64,000 nucleotides of DNA from Proteiniphilum sp. UBA5283 (lineage in GTDB: Bacteria; Bacteroidota; Bacteroidia; Bacteroidales; Dysgonomonadaceae), in assembly GCA_002408485.1 (NCBI GenBank), contig DHSP01000064.1:5247-69246 (forward strand). The letters are read 5' to 3'. The first letter of the stretch is position 1, and each line of letters opens with the position of its first letter. The notes below the pieces were generated by a model. It ran no database searches, had not been told where the DNA came from, and worked only from the letters and a program-made list of their open reading frames with translations. A program made the position numbers and the translations under genes. Below, piece after piece: positions 1 to 8,922 of this stretch.

Positions 1-1
1 C

Positions 2-2779
2 GGTGCCAACGTGTCGGTAGGCAGTGAGACACTCCAGAGCCAGCATTCTGTCAACGCCCTGGAGGCAATGCAGGCCTATGCCCCGGGGGTGAACATTACC
101 CAGGCGTCAGGTATGCCGGGAGAGGGATTCCAGGTGAACATCCGCGGACTCGGGACCATTGGCAACTCAGCTCCTTTGTATGTAATCGACGGTGTTGCCG
201 GCGGGGATATCAACACGCTGAACACATCTGATATTGAGAGCATCGATGTGTTGAAAGATGCCGCCTCTGCAGCAATTTATGGAGCCCGTGCAGCGAACGG
301 TGTAATACTGGTTACCACCAAAAGCGGACGCAAGGGGCGCATCGAGGTTGCCTACGACGGATACTACGGGGTACAGAACGTAGCCAAGATGCCCGACTTG
401 CTGAATGCCAAGCAATATATGGAGATCTATAACGAGGAACGGGTAGTATCAGGAAAAAATGCACTGGACTTTGCATCCTTGATTCCCGGACTCTATCAGC
501 AAATCATGAGCGATAAATGGGAGGGTACCGACTGGATGGAGGAGATTCGTAATAAAAATGCACCCATCCAGAATCATGCCCTTAATCTTTCAGGGGGCTC
601 GGACCAGTCGCTATTCTCCATGGGATTCTCCTATACATCGCAGGAAGGTATCCTCGGCAAGCCGGTAGAACCACACAATGACCGGTACACCCTACGCCTG
701 AACAGTGACCATGTGATATACAGGAAGAACGGCCTGGATATGATCAAGTTGGGTGAGACCTTCAATTACAGCTATCGCCAGCGTTCAGGGATTGCCATAG
801 GAGGCATGTACTGGAATGACATCCGCAACATGCTGACCGGCAGCCCGCTTGTTCCTGCCTATAACGATAAGGGAGAATTTTATGCCCGGGAAGATGTGAA
901 AGCATCCGGACTGGAAGCGCTTTCATCACGTATTTACAACCCACTGGCTCAAATGGCGCTCAACAGAGGGATGAATGAAACACAGAATTACAATATCAAC
1001 AGCAATGCTTACCTGGAAATACAGCCGATAAAGGATATGATCCTGAGAAGCAGCTTCGGCTACCGTATGTTTGCCGACGCCTACAGAAGCTATCAGCCTG
1101 CCTATGACCTGGCAGGAGATGCAACACTGAGTCCCGGCCGTATCACCCAATCGGGCGGTAGCGGATACGCCTGGACTCTTGACAACACACTCAACTACAG
1201 GTTCAGCATGGACGATCACAAATTCGACATCCTAATGGGGCAGTCGCTTGAAAAATGGGGATATGGAATGAACATGTCGGCTACCAATGCCAACCCCACA
1301 TTTGTCGGATTCCAACATGGCTACCTGGATAATACCGATGGTCTCACCTCAGGGGTCACCAGCGTCTCGGGCGGACCGCATGCACAAGGTGCTCTCGCCT
1401 CATTTTTCGGGAGAGTCAACTATGACTTCCGGGAGAAGTATATGCTGACGCTGGTGATGCGAGCCGATGGGTCCTCCAACTTTGCAAAAGGGAACCGCTG
1501 GGGATATTTCCCCTCCATCTCTGCCGGATGGGTGCTCACTGAAGAGGATTTTCTGGCTGACAACGATGTGATGAACTTCCTGAAACTGCGCATCAGCTGG
1601 GGACAGAACGGCAATGCCGAAATAGATCCTTTCCAGTACATGAGCCTGATTGCGTTCAACCCCCAAAACAACTACCGGTTCGGGAGTGACCGCAACAAGA
1701 TGCAGCTGGGCGGTTATCCGGCCATTCTCCCCAACCCCGATGTGGCATGGGAAACCTCAGAACAGCTCAATATCGGATTTGATGCCTACTTCCTCAATTC
1801 AAGACTGCAGACCTCGTTCGACTATTATATCAAAACAACCAGAGACTGGCTGTTGCGTCAGCCTGTAGCCGATATCCAAGGACCTCAGGGTGCTTTCGTC
1901 AACGCGGGTGACATCGAAAACAAGGGATTTGAGCTGGGCTTGAAGTGGAACGACAACGTCGGTGATTTCACCTATGGAGCACACATCAATCTCTCACGTA
2001 ACGAAAACAAGGTGACACGCATGGGCGATAACAGCGGTTTCATTGAGAGCAATCCCAACATCATCTCACAGGGGACAGAGCCTGTATAGCGTGTGCAGGT
2101 GGGTTACCCGGTTGGCTACTTCTATGGCTACAAGACCGAGGGTGTCTTCCAGAATGCACAGCAGATCAGCAGTTGGACCAGAGGATTCCTGCAGAGTGAC
2201 CCGCAGCCGGGTGATCTGATCTTTTCCGACACCAACGGTGATAACGAGGTGAATCCTGAAGACAAAACTCTGATTGGCAATCCTCATCCCAAATTCCGTA
2301 CCGGATTCGGCATCAATCTTGGGTACAAAGGCTTTGACTTCTCCGTTACCGGTAAAGGCGCCTTTGGTCATCAGATCCTGAAGTCTTACCGCTCCTTTGC
2401 CGACAATGAGTTCCATAACTACACCACCGAGATCCTGGGCCGCTGGACAGGAGAAGGCACTTCCAACAAATTGCCCCGCCTGACCGCCGGTAACGGCATC
2501 AACCGCATGAGTGTCTCTGACCTCTATATCGAAGACGGTGATTTTGTGAGAATCCAGGATATCACACTGGGATATGACTTTAAAAATCTTTTGCCAAAAA
2601 TGCCATTCAGCCAAGCACGACTCTATGTTACCGGCCGCAATCTGTGGACGTTCACAGGATACTCAGGCATGGATCCTGAAGTGGGTTACGGCGATGAGCA
2701 GCCGTTTGTGTCGGGCATTGATCTAGGCTTCTACCCCGCCCCATCGAGTATACTTGTAGGAGTAAACCTGAAATTTTAA
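2..2779 (+). pseudogene. SusC/RagA-type TonB-dependent outer-membrane transporter, 5' partial, with in-frame TAG
   Basis: This is the outer-membrane pore of a SusC/SusD nutrient-uptake pair, which imports glycans or peptides using TonB energy. The reading frame is open from base 2, so the signal peptide and N-terminal domain lie before the window. The plug domain is at once recognisable (NIRGLGTIGNSAPLYVIDGV, then DVLKDAASAAIYGARAANGV). The barrel follows and ends in an aromatic residue (NLKF), as outer-membrane proteins do. The frame is broken by a TAG at 2087-2089 and resumes in the same frame at 2090. The expected family sequence there is EPVYRVQVGYPVG, so a single Tyr-to-stop change explains it. 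This could be a real nonsense mutation or a base-call error. If real, the last 230 or so residues of the barrel are lost. The SusD partner follows 14 bases later. Confidence 0.9.
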
Positions 2780-2793
2780 ATACATTGATGATT

Positions 2794-4527
2794 ATGAAAA
2801 AAATAATATATATTACCATATTTGCATTGATACTTGCCAGTTGTGACGATTTTCTGACTTTTGCCCCCCTTACTGACAAAACATCTGCCAACTTTCCTAG
2901 TACTACCGAAGAGGTGAAGCAGATGATGGCCGGTATCTATACCACCATGAACAACGAACATCAGCTCACCGATATGAGTTACCTCTTCGTCTGTGAGGTA
3001 GCCAGTGACGAAAAGCTAGGCGGTGGTGGCGTAAATGACGTGAAAGCACAGGCTTACGAAGCTTTCATGTATTCCGATCCGGACATGCTCAGCCACAACT
3101 GGGAAACCACCTATGAAGGAATTCACCGTGCCAATTTTGCCATCGAAAAACTGGATGCATTGGCAGAGGACATCATGGCGGTGGAAGAGAAAAATCAGTA
3201 CAAGGGTGAAGCTCACTTTCTGAGAGCATTTTTCTATTATCGTCTGGCCACCCTCTATGGAAGTGTACCCCTGAAGATTACCACTGAACCTGCTAATCTT
3301 GGTGGTGCTACCGCCGAAGAGATCTTTGGCCAGATCGCTTCCGACCTAAAGGCGGCGGTGAACCTGCTTCCCAACAAGGCTTATACCAACACCGAAGAGG
3401 GACGTGTCACCCGTTGGGCAGCACAGGCGATGATGGCAAGAGCCTGGTTGTTCTATACCGGTTTTTATCAGAAAGGAGATCTACCCCTGGCAGAAGGCGG
3501 CAGCGTAACCAAACAGGAGGTAATCGGCATGCTGGACGATTGTATACGCAACAGCGGACATACCTTGGTGGGGGATTATCACGAACTATGGCCATACACC
3601 AACTCGCTCACCATCCAGGACTATCCCTATATCCAAAATTACATGACCAAGACGGGTAAGACACTGAAATATGCCAGTGACAACGGTGCACGCAACCCTG
3701 AGACTCTCTTCGCACTGCATTTCTCCAATTTTGCAGACTGGGATGTCCGCAGGGGTTATGCCAACCAATACCAGCTCTACTTCGCCCTGCGTGGTTTACA
3801 GCCCCTATCCAGAACCTATCCATTCGCCGGCGGATGGGGCCAGGCTAACTCCATTCCAAAAGCTGTCGTGGACCAGTGGCTGGCAGATGAGCCCGAGGAT
3901 CCCAGACTATGGGCTTCGGTGCTGGACATTGCAGCCGAACTACCCAATTATGCGAAAGGACAGTGGGACTTTGTGATGGAGAGCAACTACTGGGGAAAGA
4001 AATACAATGGCATCTCAGCCCGTGAGGGGAACAAATACTACAATGATTACAGCGTGATCATGTATGGAAACAAAGACAATCAGCAGCTCTCGCATGGCGA
4101 CGACCTGATCTTCATCCGCTTTGCTGATGTGCTGTTGATGATGGCTGAGCTGAGTGAAGATGCAGAATACATGAACCGTGTGCGTCGTCGTGCAGGTCTT
4201 GAAGACAAGCCCTATTCACTGGAAAACATTCAAAAAGAACGTCGCTACGAACTGGCTTTTGAAGGTCTCCGATGGAATGACATGCGCCGCTGGGGCGCAG
4301 CCTATGCCAAAGCTGCACTGGAATCACAGATTGGTGCTCCGATTTACAACTTTGGCAAGGCTGCTGAATACAAAGGCCTCAATCCTAAGGGATACAGTGC
4401 CCGTTATGAGGAGACAAAAGGTTTCTTCCCGATTCCACAGTCACAGATCAACCTTTCAAACGGTATGCTGGAACAGGTAGAGGGATATCGTGATGGACAG
4501 GGGCTCTACCCCGGTTTCAGCAACTAA
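2794..4527 (+). CDS. SusD/RagB-family nutrient-binding outer-membrane lipoprotein
   Basis: This is the surface lipoprotein that caps the SusC pore and binds its substrate. The signal peptide ends in a lipobox, with ILAS before Cys17 counted from the ATG at 2794. ATG at 2788 and TTG at 2785 are in-frame alternatives, but 2794 gives the most typical lysine-rich signal peptide. The mature protein has the usual SusD features: a helical repeat region with RANFAIEKLDAL and KGEAHFLRAFFYYRLATLYG, and a C-terminal KERRYELAFEGLRWNDMRRW motif. Its length of about 577 residues is normal. It starts 14 bases after susC and is surely co-transcribed with it. No glycoside hydrolase, peptidase or regulator adjoins the pair, so the substrate cannot be inferred. 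Confidence 0.94.
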   Translation: MKKIIYITIFALILASCDDFLTFAPLTDKTSANFPSTTEEVKQMMAGIYTTMNNEHQLTDMSYLFVCEVASDEKLGGGGVNDVKAQAYEAFMYSDPDMLSHNWETTYEGIHRANFAIEKLDALAEDIMAVEEKNQYKGEAHFLRAFFYYRLATLYGSVPLKITTEPANLGGATAEEIFGQIASDLKAAVNLLPNKAYTNTEEGRVTRWAAQAMMARAWLFYTGFYQKGDLPLAEGGSVTKQEVIGMLDDCIRNSGHTLVGDYHELWPYTNSLTIQDYPYIQNYMTKTGKTLKYASDNGARNPETLFALHFSNFADWDVRRGYANQYQLYFALRGLQPLSRTYPFAGGWGQANSIPKAVVDQWLADEPEDPRLWASVLDIAAELPNYAKGQWDFVMESNYWGKKYNGISAREGNKYYNDYSVIMYGNKDNQQLSHGDDLIFIRFADVLLMMAELSEDAEYMNRVRRRAGLEDKPYSLENIQKERRYELAFEGLRWNDMRRWGAAYAKAALESQIGAPIYNFGKAAEYKGLNPKGYSARYEETKGFFPIPQSQINLSNGMLEQVEGYRDGQGLYPGFSN

Positions 4528-4530
4528 AAA

Positions 4531-4566
4531 AATAATGGTCTCCTCTTTTAGAGGAAACCATTATTT
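4531..4566 (+). terminator. Hairpin terminator after susD
   Basis: The inverted repeat AATAATGG...CCATTATT encloses an inner TCCTC/GAGGA stem and begins three bases after the susD stop codon. It lies between the convergent susD and gdhA genes and is followed by a short T-rich stretch. Confidence 0.65.
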
Positions 4567-4584
4567 CATTCGCTGTTTTGTATG

Positions 4585-4615
4585 AGGCTGTCTCATGTCA
4601 TATTATGAGACGGCC
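4585..4615. terminator. Second hairpin between convergent susD and gdhA, probable bidirectional terminator
   Basis: AGGCTGTCTCAT pairs with ATGAGACGGCCT over 12 base pairs with one G-T wobble and a loop of seven bases. It stands just beyond the gdhA stop codon on the minus strand and could end transcription from either side. Confidence 0.6.
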
Positions 4616-4649
4616 TTTACAAGATGACTTTTTCTACCAAAAACATCCA

Positions 4650-5987
4650 TTAGACGATGCCCTGCGCCATCATGGCATCGGCCACTTTCATGAAGCCGGC
4701 AATATTGGCCCCCTTCACGTAATTGATGTATTCATCATTCCGTCCGTGCGCGACACACTGCTCGTGAATGTCGTTCATGATCTGGTGCAACCACTTGTCA
4801 ACCTCCTCGTTGCTCCACGAGATGTGCATGGCATTCTGGGTCATCTCCAATCCGGAACAGGCCACACCACCGGCATTCACCGCTTTCCCGGGAGCAAAGA
4901 GCATCTCGTTTTCTATGAAGAAGTCCACAGCATCTGAGGTACAACCCATATTGGAAACCTCGGCTACCAGAATCACCCCGTTTTTCTTCAATGTTTTGGC
5001 ATCTTCCAGATTCAGTTCGTTCTGGATAGCACAAGGCAAAGCGATGTCCACCTTGCATTCCCAGGGTTTCTTTCCGGGAAAGAATCTGGATCGGGGAAAT
5101 TTATCGGCATAGGGAGCCACCACATCATTGCCCGAATTGCGGAGTTCCAGCATAAAGGCTATCTTTTCGGGCGTATTTATGCCATCTTCATCATATATGT
5201 ATCCATCGGGTCCGGAGATTGCCACGACTTTGGCACCCAGCTCGGTGGCTTTAGTGACCGCACCCCATGCAACGTTTCCAAAGCCGGAGACAGCAACGGT
5301 TTTTCCTCTTAGCATGATATGGTACTCGTCACACATCTTCTGTACGAAATAGAGCGCACCGAAGCCGGTGGCCTCGGGACGGAGGCGTGAGCCTCCAAAT
5401 GTGAGTCCTTTCCCGGTGAAGGTGCCAGTATGTTCGCGGGCAAGCTTCTTGTACATGCCAAACATGTAACCCACTTCGCGGCCCCCCACACCGATATCGC
5501 CGGCCGGAACATCGGTATCGGGACCAATGTTGCGCCAAAGCTCCACAACGAAAGCCTGGCAGAAACGCATAATCTCTGCCTGGGAACGGCCTTTCGGCGC
5601 AAAATCAGATCCGCCTTTGGCTCCCCCCATGGGAAGTGTTGTGAGTGCGTTTTTAAAAGTCTGCTCGAAACCCAGAAACTTCAGGGAAGAAAGTGTGACG
5701 GATGGATGGAAACGAATACCCCCTTTATAAGGGCCAATGGCGCCGTTGAACTGTACGCGATAGCCGATGTTTACCTGTACTTTTCCGTTATCATCCACCC
5801 AGGGAACACGAAAGGTAAAGATACGGTCCGGTTCGACAATACGTTCAATAATGCCCGCTTTCTCAAATTCAGGATGCTGGTTATACACGTCTTCAATGGA
5901 AATAAGTACTTCTCTCACTGCCTGAAGATATTCCGACTCGCCGGGATGTTTCGCCTCCAGTCGTGTCATAATGTCATTCACTTTCAT
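4650..5987 (-). CDS. gdhA: NADP-type glutamate dehydrogenase
   Basis: This enzyme interconverts glutamate and 2-oxoglutarate plus ammonium and is the main route of ammonium assimilation in Bacteroidales. The protein of 445 residues is the usual length for the hexameric family. The substrate-binding segment PYKGGIRFHPSV (Lys88) and the catalytic LPMGGAKGGSDFAP (Lys124) are intact, as is the nucleotide-binding SGFGNVAWGA (about 234-243). The frame is open upstream to 6050, but the ATG at 5987 gives the family-typical start MKVNDIMTRLEAKHPGE. A TATCTTTG box on the minus strand lies about 30 bases before this start. The gene is monocistronic and converges on susD. Confidence 0.97.
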   Translation of the reverse strand: MKVNDIMTRLEAKHPGESEYLQAVREVLISIEDVYNQHPEFEKAGIIERIVEPDRIFTFRVPWVDDNGKVQVNIGYRVQFNGAIGPYKGGIRFHPSVTLSSLKFLGFEQTFKNALTTLPMGGAKGGSDFAPKGRSQAEIMRFCQAFVVELWRNIGPDTDVPAGDIGVGGREVGYMFGMYKKLAREHTGTFTGKGLTFGGSRLRPEATGFGALYFVQKMCDEYHIMLRGKTVAVSGFGNVAWGAVTKATELGAKVVAISGPDGYIYDEDGINTPEKIAFMLELRNSGNDVVAPYADKFPRSRFFPGKKPWECKVDIALPCAIQNELNLEDAKTLKKNGVILVAEVSNMGCTSDAVDFFIENEMLFAPGKAVNAGGVACSGLEMTQNAMHISWSNEEVDKWLHQIMNDIHEQCVAHGRNDEYINYVKGANIAGFMKVADAMMAQGIV

Positions 5988-6018
5988 ATCAATAAGGTTT
6001 TTATAATGTGTAGTTAGG

Positions 6019-6026
6019 CAAAGATA
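6019..6026 (-). promoter_or_regulatory. Bacteroidota -7 box (TATCTTTG) for gdhA
   Basis: The minus strand reads TATCTTTG, an exact match to the TAnnTTTG -7 element, 32 bases before the gdhA start. No convincing TTG was found at the -33 spacing. Confidence 0.5.
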
Positions 6027-6239
6027 TAGAATAAATTGAAATATTGACATTATTTTGTTTTTTTTGCAAAAAAAGAGTTGTTTTTGAAGCTAAAATTCAC
6101 CCATTTCACTCTCTTCTTTTTAGCAAGGACAACAGAGCTTACAAAAGAAACCTGAAAATCGATTACGCGGGCTGCATTTTTATCCCGGCTCCGGCAAACG
6201 TGAACCACGAAAAGTTTCGGATTTTACCGTTTAAATGCC

Positions 6240-6247
6240 TATTTTTG
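6240..6247 (+). promoter_or_regulatory. Bacteroidota -7 box (TATTTTTG) for trmB
   Basis: An exact TAnnTTTG match about 95 bases before the trmB ATG. The -33 element is weak (TTTC at 6215-6218). Confidence 0.4.
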
Positions 6248-6341
6248 TAGCAGGGTTCCGGATGTTGCCTAAGGCAAAACCGAAAGAATTCCCGGCGGAT
6301 ACTCCGTGTCAAGAAACAAAGTTATTTCGAATCATTATCTC

Positions 6342-7094
6342 ATGGCAAAAAACAAACTGGCCAAATTTGCCGATATGGCAACCTATGACAACGTGTTTCA
6401 ATACTCCTTTGACACATTGAGACAGGAAGGTTTCCCCTTAAAGGGAAAGTGGCATTCCTATTTCCGGAACGATCACCCCATCGTACTGGAGCTGGGATGC
6501 GGCAAAGGGGAATATACGGTAGGCATGGCGCGTAAGTTTCCCGGAAAAAACTTTATCGGGATCGACATCAAGGGTGCCCGCATGTGGAAAGGAGCCACAC
6601 AGGCCCTGGAGGAGAAGCTCGACAACGCTGCCTTTGTCCGTACAAACATTGATTTCATCTGTTACTTTTTTGCTGAAAACGAAGTGTCGGAAATATGGAT
6701 TACTTTCCCCGATCCGCAAATGAAGAAAGTAAACAAGCGGCTCACGAGTACCCATTTTATGAAAAAATACAGCCAGATTATCCACAACGATGGCATCATC
6801 CACCTGAAGACGGACAGTAATTTTTTATTCACCTACACCAGGGCAATGATTGAGGAGAACAAGCTTGATGTTCTTTTTGAAACAGACGACCTCTATCACT
6901 CGGACCTACAAGATGATATTCTCGAAATCCAGACTTTCTATGAACAACAATGGCGCGAACGAGGTTTATCTATCAAGTTTATCCAATTTGTCTGTCCCAA
7001 AGAACGGGAATGGGTAGAACCAGAGATTGAAATAGAAAAGGACGACTATCGCAGCTTTGGCAGAAATGCAAGAATACAGGAGCCAAAAGACTGA
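6342..7094 (+). CDS. trmB: tRNA (guanine-N7)-methyltransferase
   Basis: TrmB methylates N7 of G46 in the variable loop of tRNA using S-adenosylmethionine. The SAM-binding motif [13 protein letters not shown] is at about residues 51-63. The family-specific segment [12 protein letters not shown], in which the Asp-Pro pair helps form the active site, is present, as is [11 protein letters not shown]. The ATG at 6342 gives [20 protein letters not shown], which matches the usual start in this phylum, so the upstream in-frame GTG at 6306 was not chosen. The product has 250 residues. The mrp gene follows after 34 bases and is probably co-transcribed. Confidence 0.95.
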   Translation: MAKNKLAKFADMATYDNVFQYSFDTLRQEGFPLKGKWHSYFRNDHPIVLELGCGKGEYTVGMARKFPGKNFIGIDIKGARMWKGATQALEEKLDNAAFVRTNIDFICYFFAENEVSEIWITFPDPQMKKVNKRLTSTHFMKKYSQIIHNDGIIHLKTDSNFLFTYTRAMIEENKLDVLFETDDLYHSDLQDDILEIQTFYEQQWRERGLSIKFIQFVCPKEREWVEPEIEIEKDDYRSFGRNARIQEPKD

Positions 7095-7128
7095 CAACCA
7101 AAAACTGAGAGCTGAAAACTAAAATATT

Positions 7129-8238
7129 ATGGCAATATATCCCCAGTTAATAATCGACGCACTGAAAAATGTGCGCTACCCTGGAACGGGACAGGACATT
7201 GTTTCTGCCGGCATGGTCGCCGACAATATACGCATTGATGGCATGAAAGTGAGCTTCTCGCTCATCACCGAAAAAGTCAACGACCCCTTCATCAAATCGG
7301 TGGTAAAAATGGCCGAACAGGCCATTCTCACATATGCCGACAATGATATCGACATCAAAGGAAACATTTCCGTGCAATCCAGACAGGCTCCCCGCCCTGC
7401 CCTGCCCGACCTTCTACCCGGAGTTAAGAACATCATCGCTGTTGCTTCCGGAAAGGGAGGCGTTGGGAAAAGCACTGTCTGTACTAACCTTGCCGTGGCA
7501 TTAGCCCAAAAAGGATATAAAGTGGGTCTGCTGGATGCCGATATTTTCGGCCCCTCGGTACCGAAGATGTTCGACGTGGAAGATCAGGGGCCGACGATGG
7601 AACATATTGAAGGGCGCGACATGATGGTCCCCATCGAAAATTATGGGGTGAAGATGCTCTCCATCGGCTTTTTCGTCAACAAATCGGATGCAGTCGTCTG
7701 GCGCGGCGCCATGGCCAGCAACGCCCTGAAGCAGCTTATCGGAGATGCCTATTGGGGTGAGCTCGATTATTTCCTCATCGACTTTCCCCCCGGCACAAGC
7801 GATATCCATCTCACGCTGGTGCAGACGCTGCCCATCACCGGAGCTGTGATCGTGAGCACCCCCCAGGAGGTGGCACTGGCCGACGCACGAAAGGGCATCA
7901 GCATGTTCACAGCCGACAAGGTAAATGTGCCTATTCTGGGGCTGGTGGAAAACATGGCCTGGTTCACACCTGCCGAGCTGCCGGAGAACAGGTATTATAT
8001 TTTCGGAAAAGAAGGATGCAAGAGGTTGGCCGAAGAACAGGGATTTGCTCTGCTGGGCCAGATACCCATCGTACAAAGCATCCGGGAAGGAGGCGACGAC
8101 GGACGGCCTGTAGCGCTGAATGCCGACAGCATTACCGGGATGGCCTTCTCGGCACTTGCCGACAGCCTGGTGGTGGCTGTCGACAAACGCAACCGGGAGC
8201 TTCCGGGTACAAAAGTTGTAGAGGTTACCCAGAAATAG
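7129..8238 (+). CDS. Mrp/ApbC-family P-loop ATPase, iron-sulfur cluster carrier
   Basis: Proteins of this family bind and transfer Fe-S clusters to target enzymes. An N-terminal MIP18/DUF59-like domain (about 1-85) precedes the ATPase. The deviant Walker A motif GKGGVGKS lies at 108-115 and the switch region DIFGPSVPKMF follows. DFPPGTSDIHL is the typical Walker B region. The CxxC that holds the shared cluster in many ApbC proteins is not present: the corresponding segment reads ENMAWFTPAELPENRYYIFG. I believe this substitution is common in Bacteroidota homologues, but could not verify it. Length is 369 residues. Confidence 0.92.
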   Translation: MAIYPQLIIDALKNVRYPGTGQDIVSAGMVADNIRIDGMKVSFSLITEKVNDPFIKSVVKMAEQAILTYADNDIDIKGNISVQSRQAPRPALPDLLPGVKNIIAVASGKGGVGKSTVCTNLAVALAQKGYKVGLLDADIFGPSVPKMFDVEDQGPTMEHIEGRDMMVPIENYGVKMLSIGFFVNKSDAVVWRGAMASNALKQLIGDAYWGELDYFLIDFPPGTSDIHLTLVQTLPITGAVIVSTPQEVALADARKGISMFTADKVNVPILGLVENMAWFTPAELPENRYYIFGKEGCKRLAEEQGFALLGQIPIVQSIREGGDDGRPVALNADSITGMAFSALADSLVVAVDKRNRELPGTKVVEVTQK

Positions 8239-8330
8239 CCTCCGAAGGGAGATAACAACAACACGCTGACTGCCAGCTAACATATATACTTCTTAACTTG
8301 TCAGTCATTGCATTTGCAAATCGAAAATGA

Positions 8331-8864
8331 ATGAAGCATCCTTTACACCAATTTCAATTCTGTCCGAAATGCGGCGCGGCACACTTCGCGGAGAATAACG
8401 AAAAATCGAAAAGATGTGCCGATTGTGGATTTGTTTACTACTTTAACTCATCTGCCGCAGTGGTAGCGGTCATCGAGAATCCAGAAGGAGAGATTTTGGT
8501 TGCACGCAGAGCGAAAGAACCGGCAAAAGGCACCCTCGATTTACCCGGAGGCTTTATCGACATGTACGAGACTGCCGAAGAAGCAGCAAGCAGGGAAGTT
8601 GAGGAAGAAACGGCCCTGACTGTTACTTCGGTGCAATACCTCTTCTCAATTCCGAATATTTATGTATATTCGGGCTTTGAAGTGCATACCGTGGATATGT
8701 TTTTTCGTTGCAGGGTAAACGGCTTCGACGGTATGCATGCCCGGGATGATGTGTCGGAACTGCATTTTATTGCGTACGACAGGCTTGATCCGGCCCGGTT
8801 TGGGTTGGTGTCGATCCGGAAAGGAGTAGAAAAATTATTATCGGAAATAAAGAATAAAGCGTGA
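8331..8864 (+). CDS. Nudix hydrolase with N-terminal zinc ribbon
   Basis: Nudix hydrolases cleave nucleoside diphosphates linked to another moiety. A zinc ribbon is formed by Cys11, Cys14, Cys29 and Cys32. The Nudix box runs from about residue 73 to 96 (GGFIDMYETAEEAASREVEE) with all the metal-binding glutamates. This layout resembles NudC-type NADH pyrophosphatases but is shorter at 177 residues, and the substrate is unknown. An overlapping ATG at 8327 is in another frame. The TPR gene follows after 58 bases. Confidence 0.9.
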   Translation: MKHPLHQFQFCPKCGAAHFAENNEKSKRCADCGFVYYFNSSAAVVAVIENPEGEILVARRAKEPAKGTLDLPGGFIDMYETAEEAASREVEEETALTVTSVQYLFSIPNIYVYSGFEVHTVDMFFRCRVNGFDGMHARDDVSELHFIAYDRLDPARFGLVSIRKGVEKLLSEIKNKA

Positions 8865-8922
8865 AAACAGGAATAACGGAGATATTGCTGAAATCACCGC
8901 GTGAAAATTAACAATCCAGAAT

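Larger units (their letters stand above)
5988..6341. other. Intergenic region between divergent gdhA and trmB
   Basis: About 350 bases hold promoter-like boxes for both flanking genes (entered separately) and a long A/T tract palindrome at 6059-6074, seven T, GC, seven A. No conserved gene was seen here; the open frames are short and AT-driven. Confidence 0.5.

Noticed and set aside
5430..6017. A 195-codon plus-strand frame opposite gdhA.
   Set aside because: It is a shadow of the glutamate dehydrogenase gene and its translation has no domain or signal peptide.
7501..8283. A 260-codon minus-strand frame across the Mrp ATPase gene.
   Set aside because: The plus strand encodes a complete P-loop ATPase; the antisense product shows no recognisable domain.
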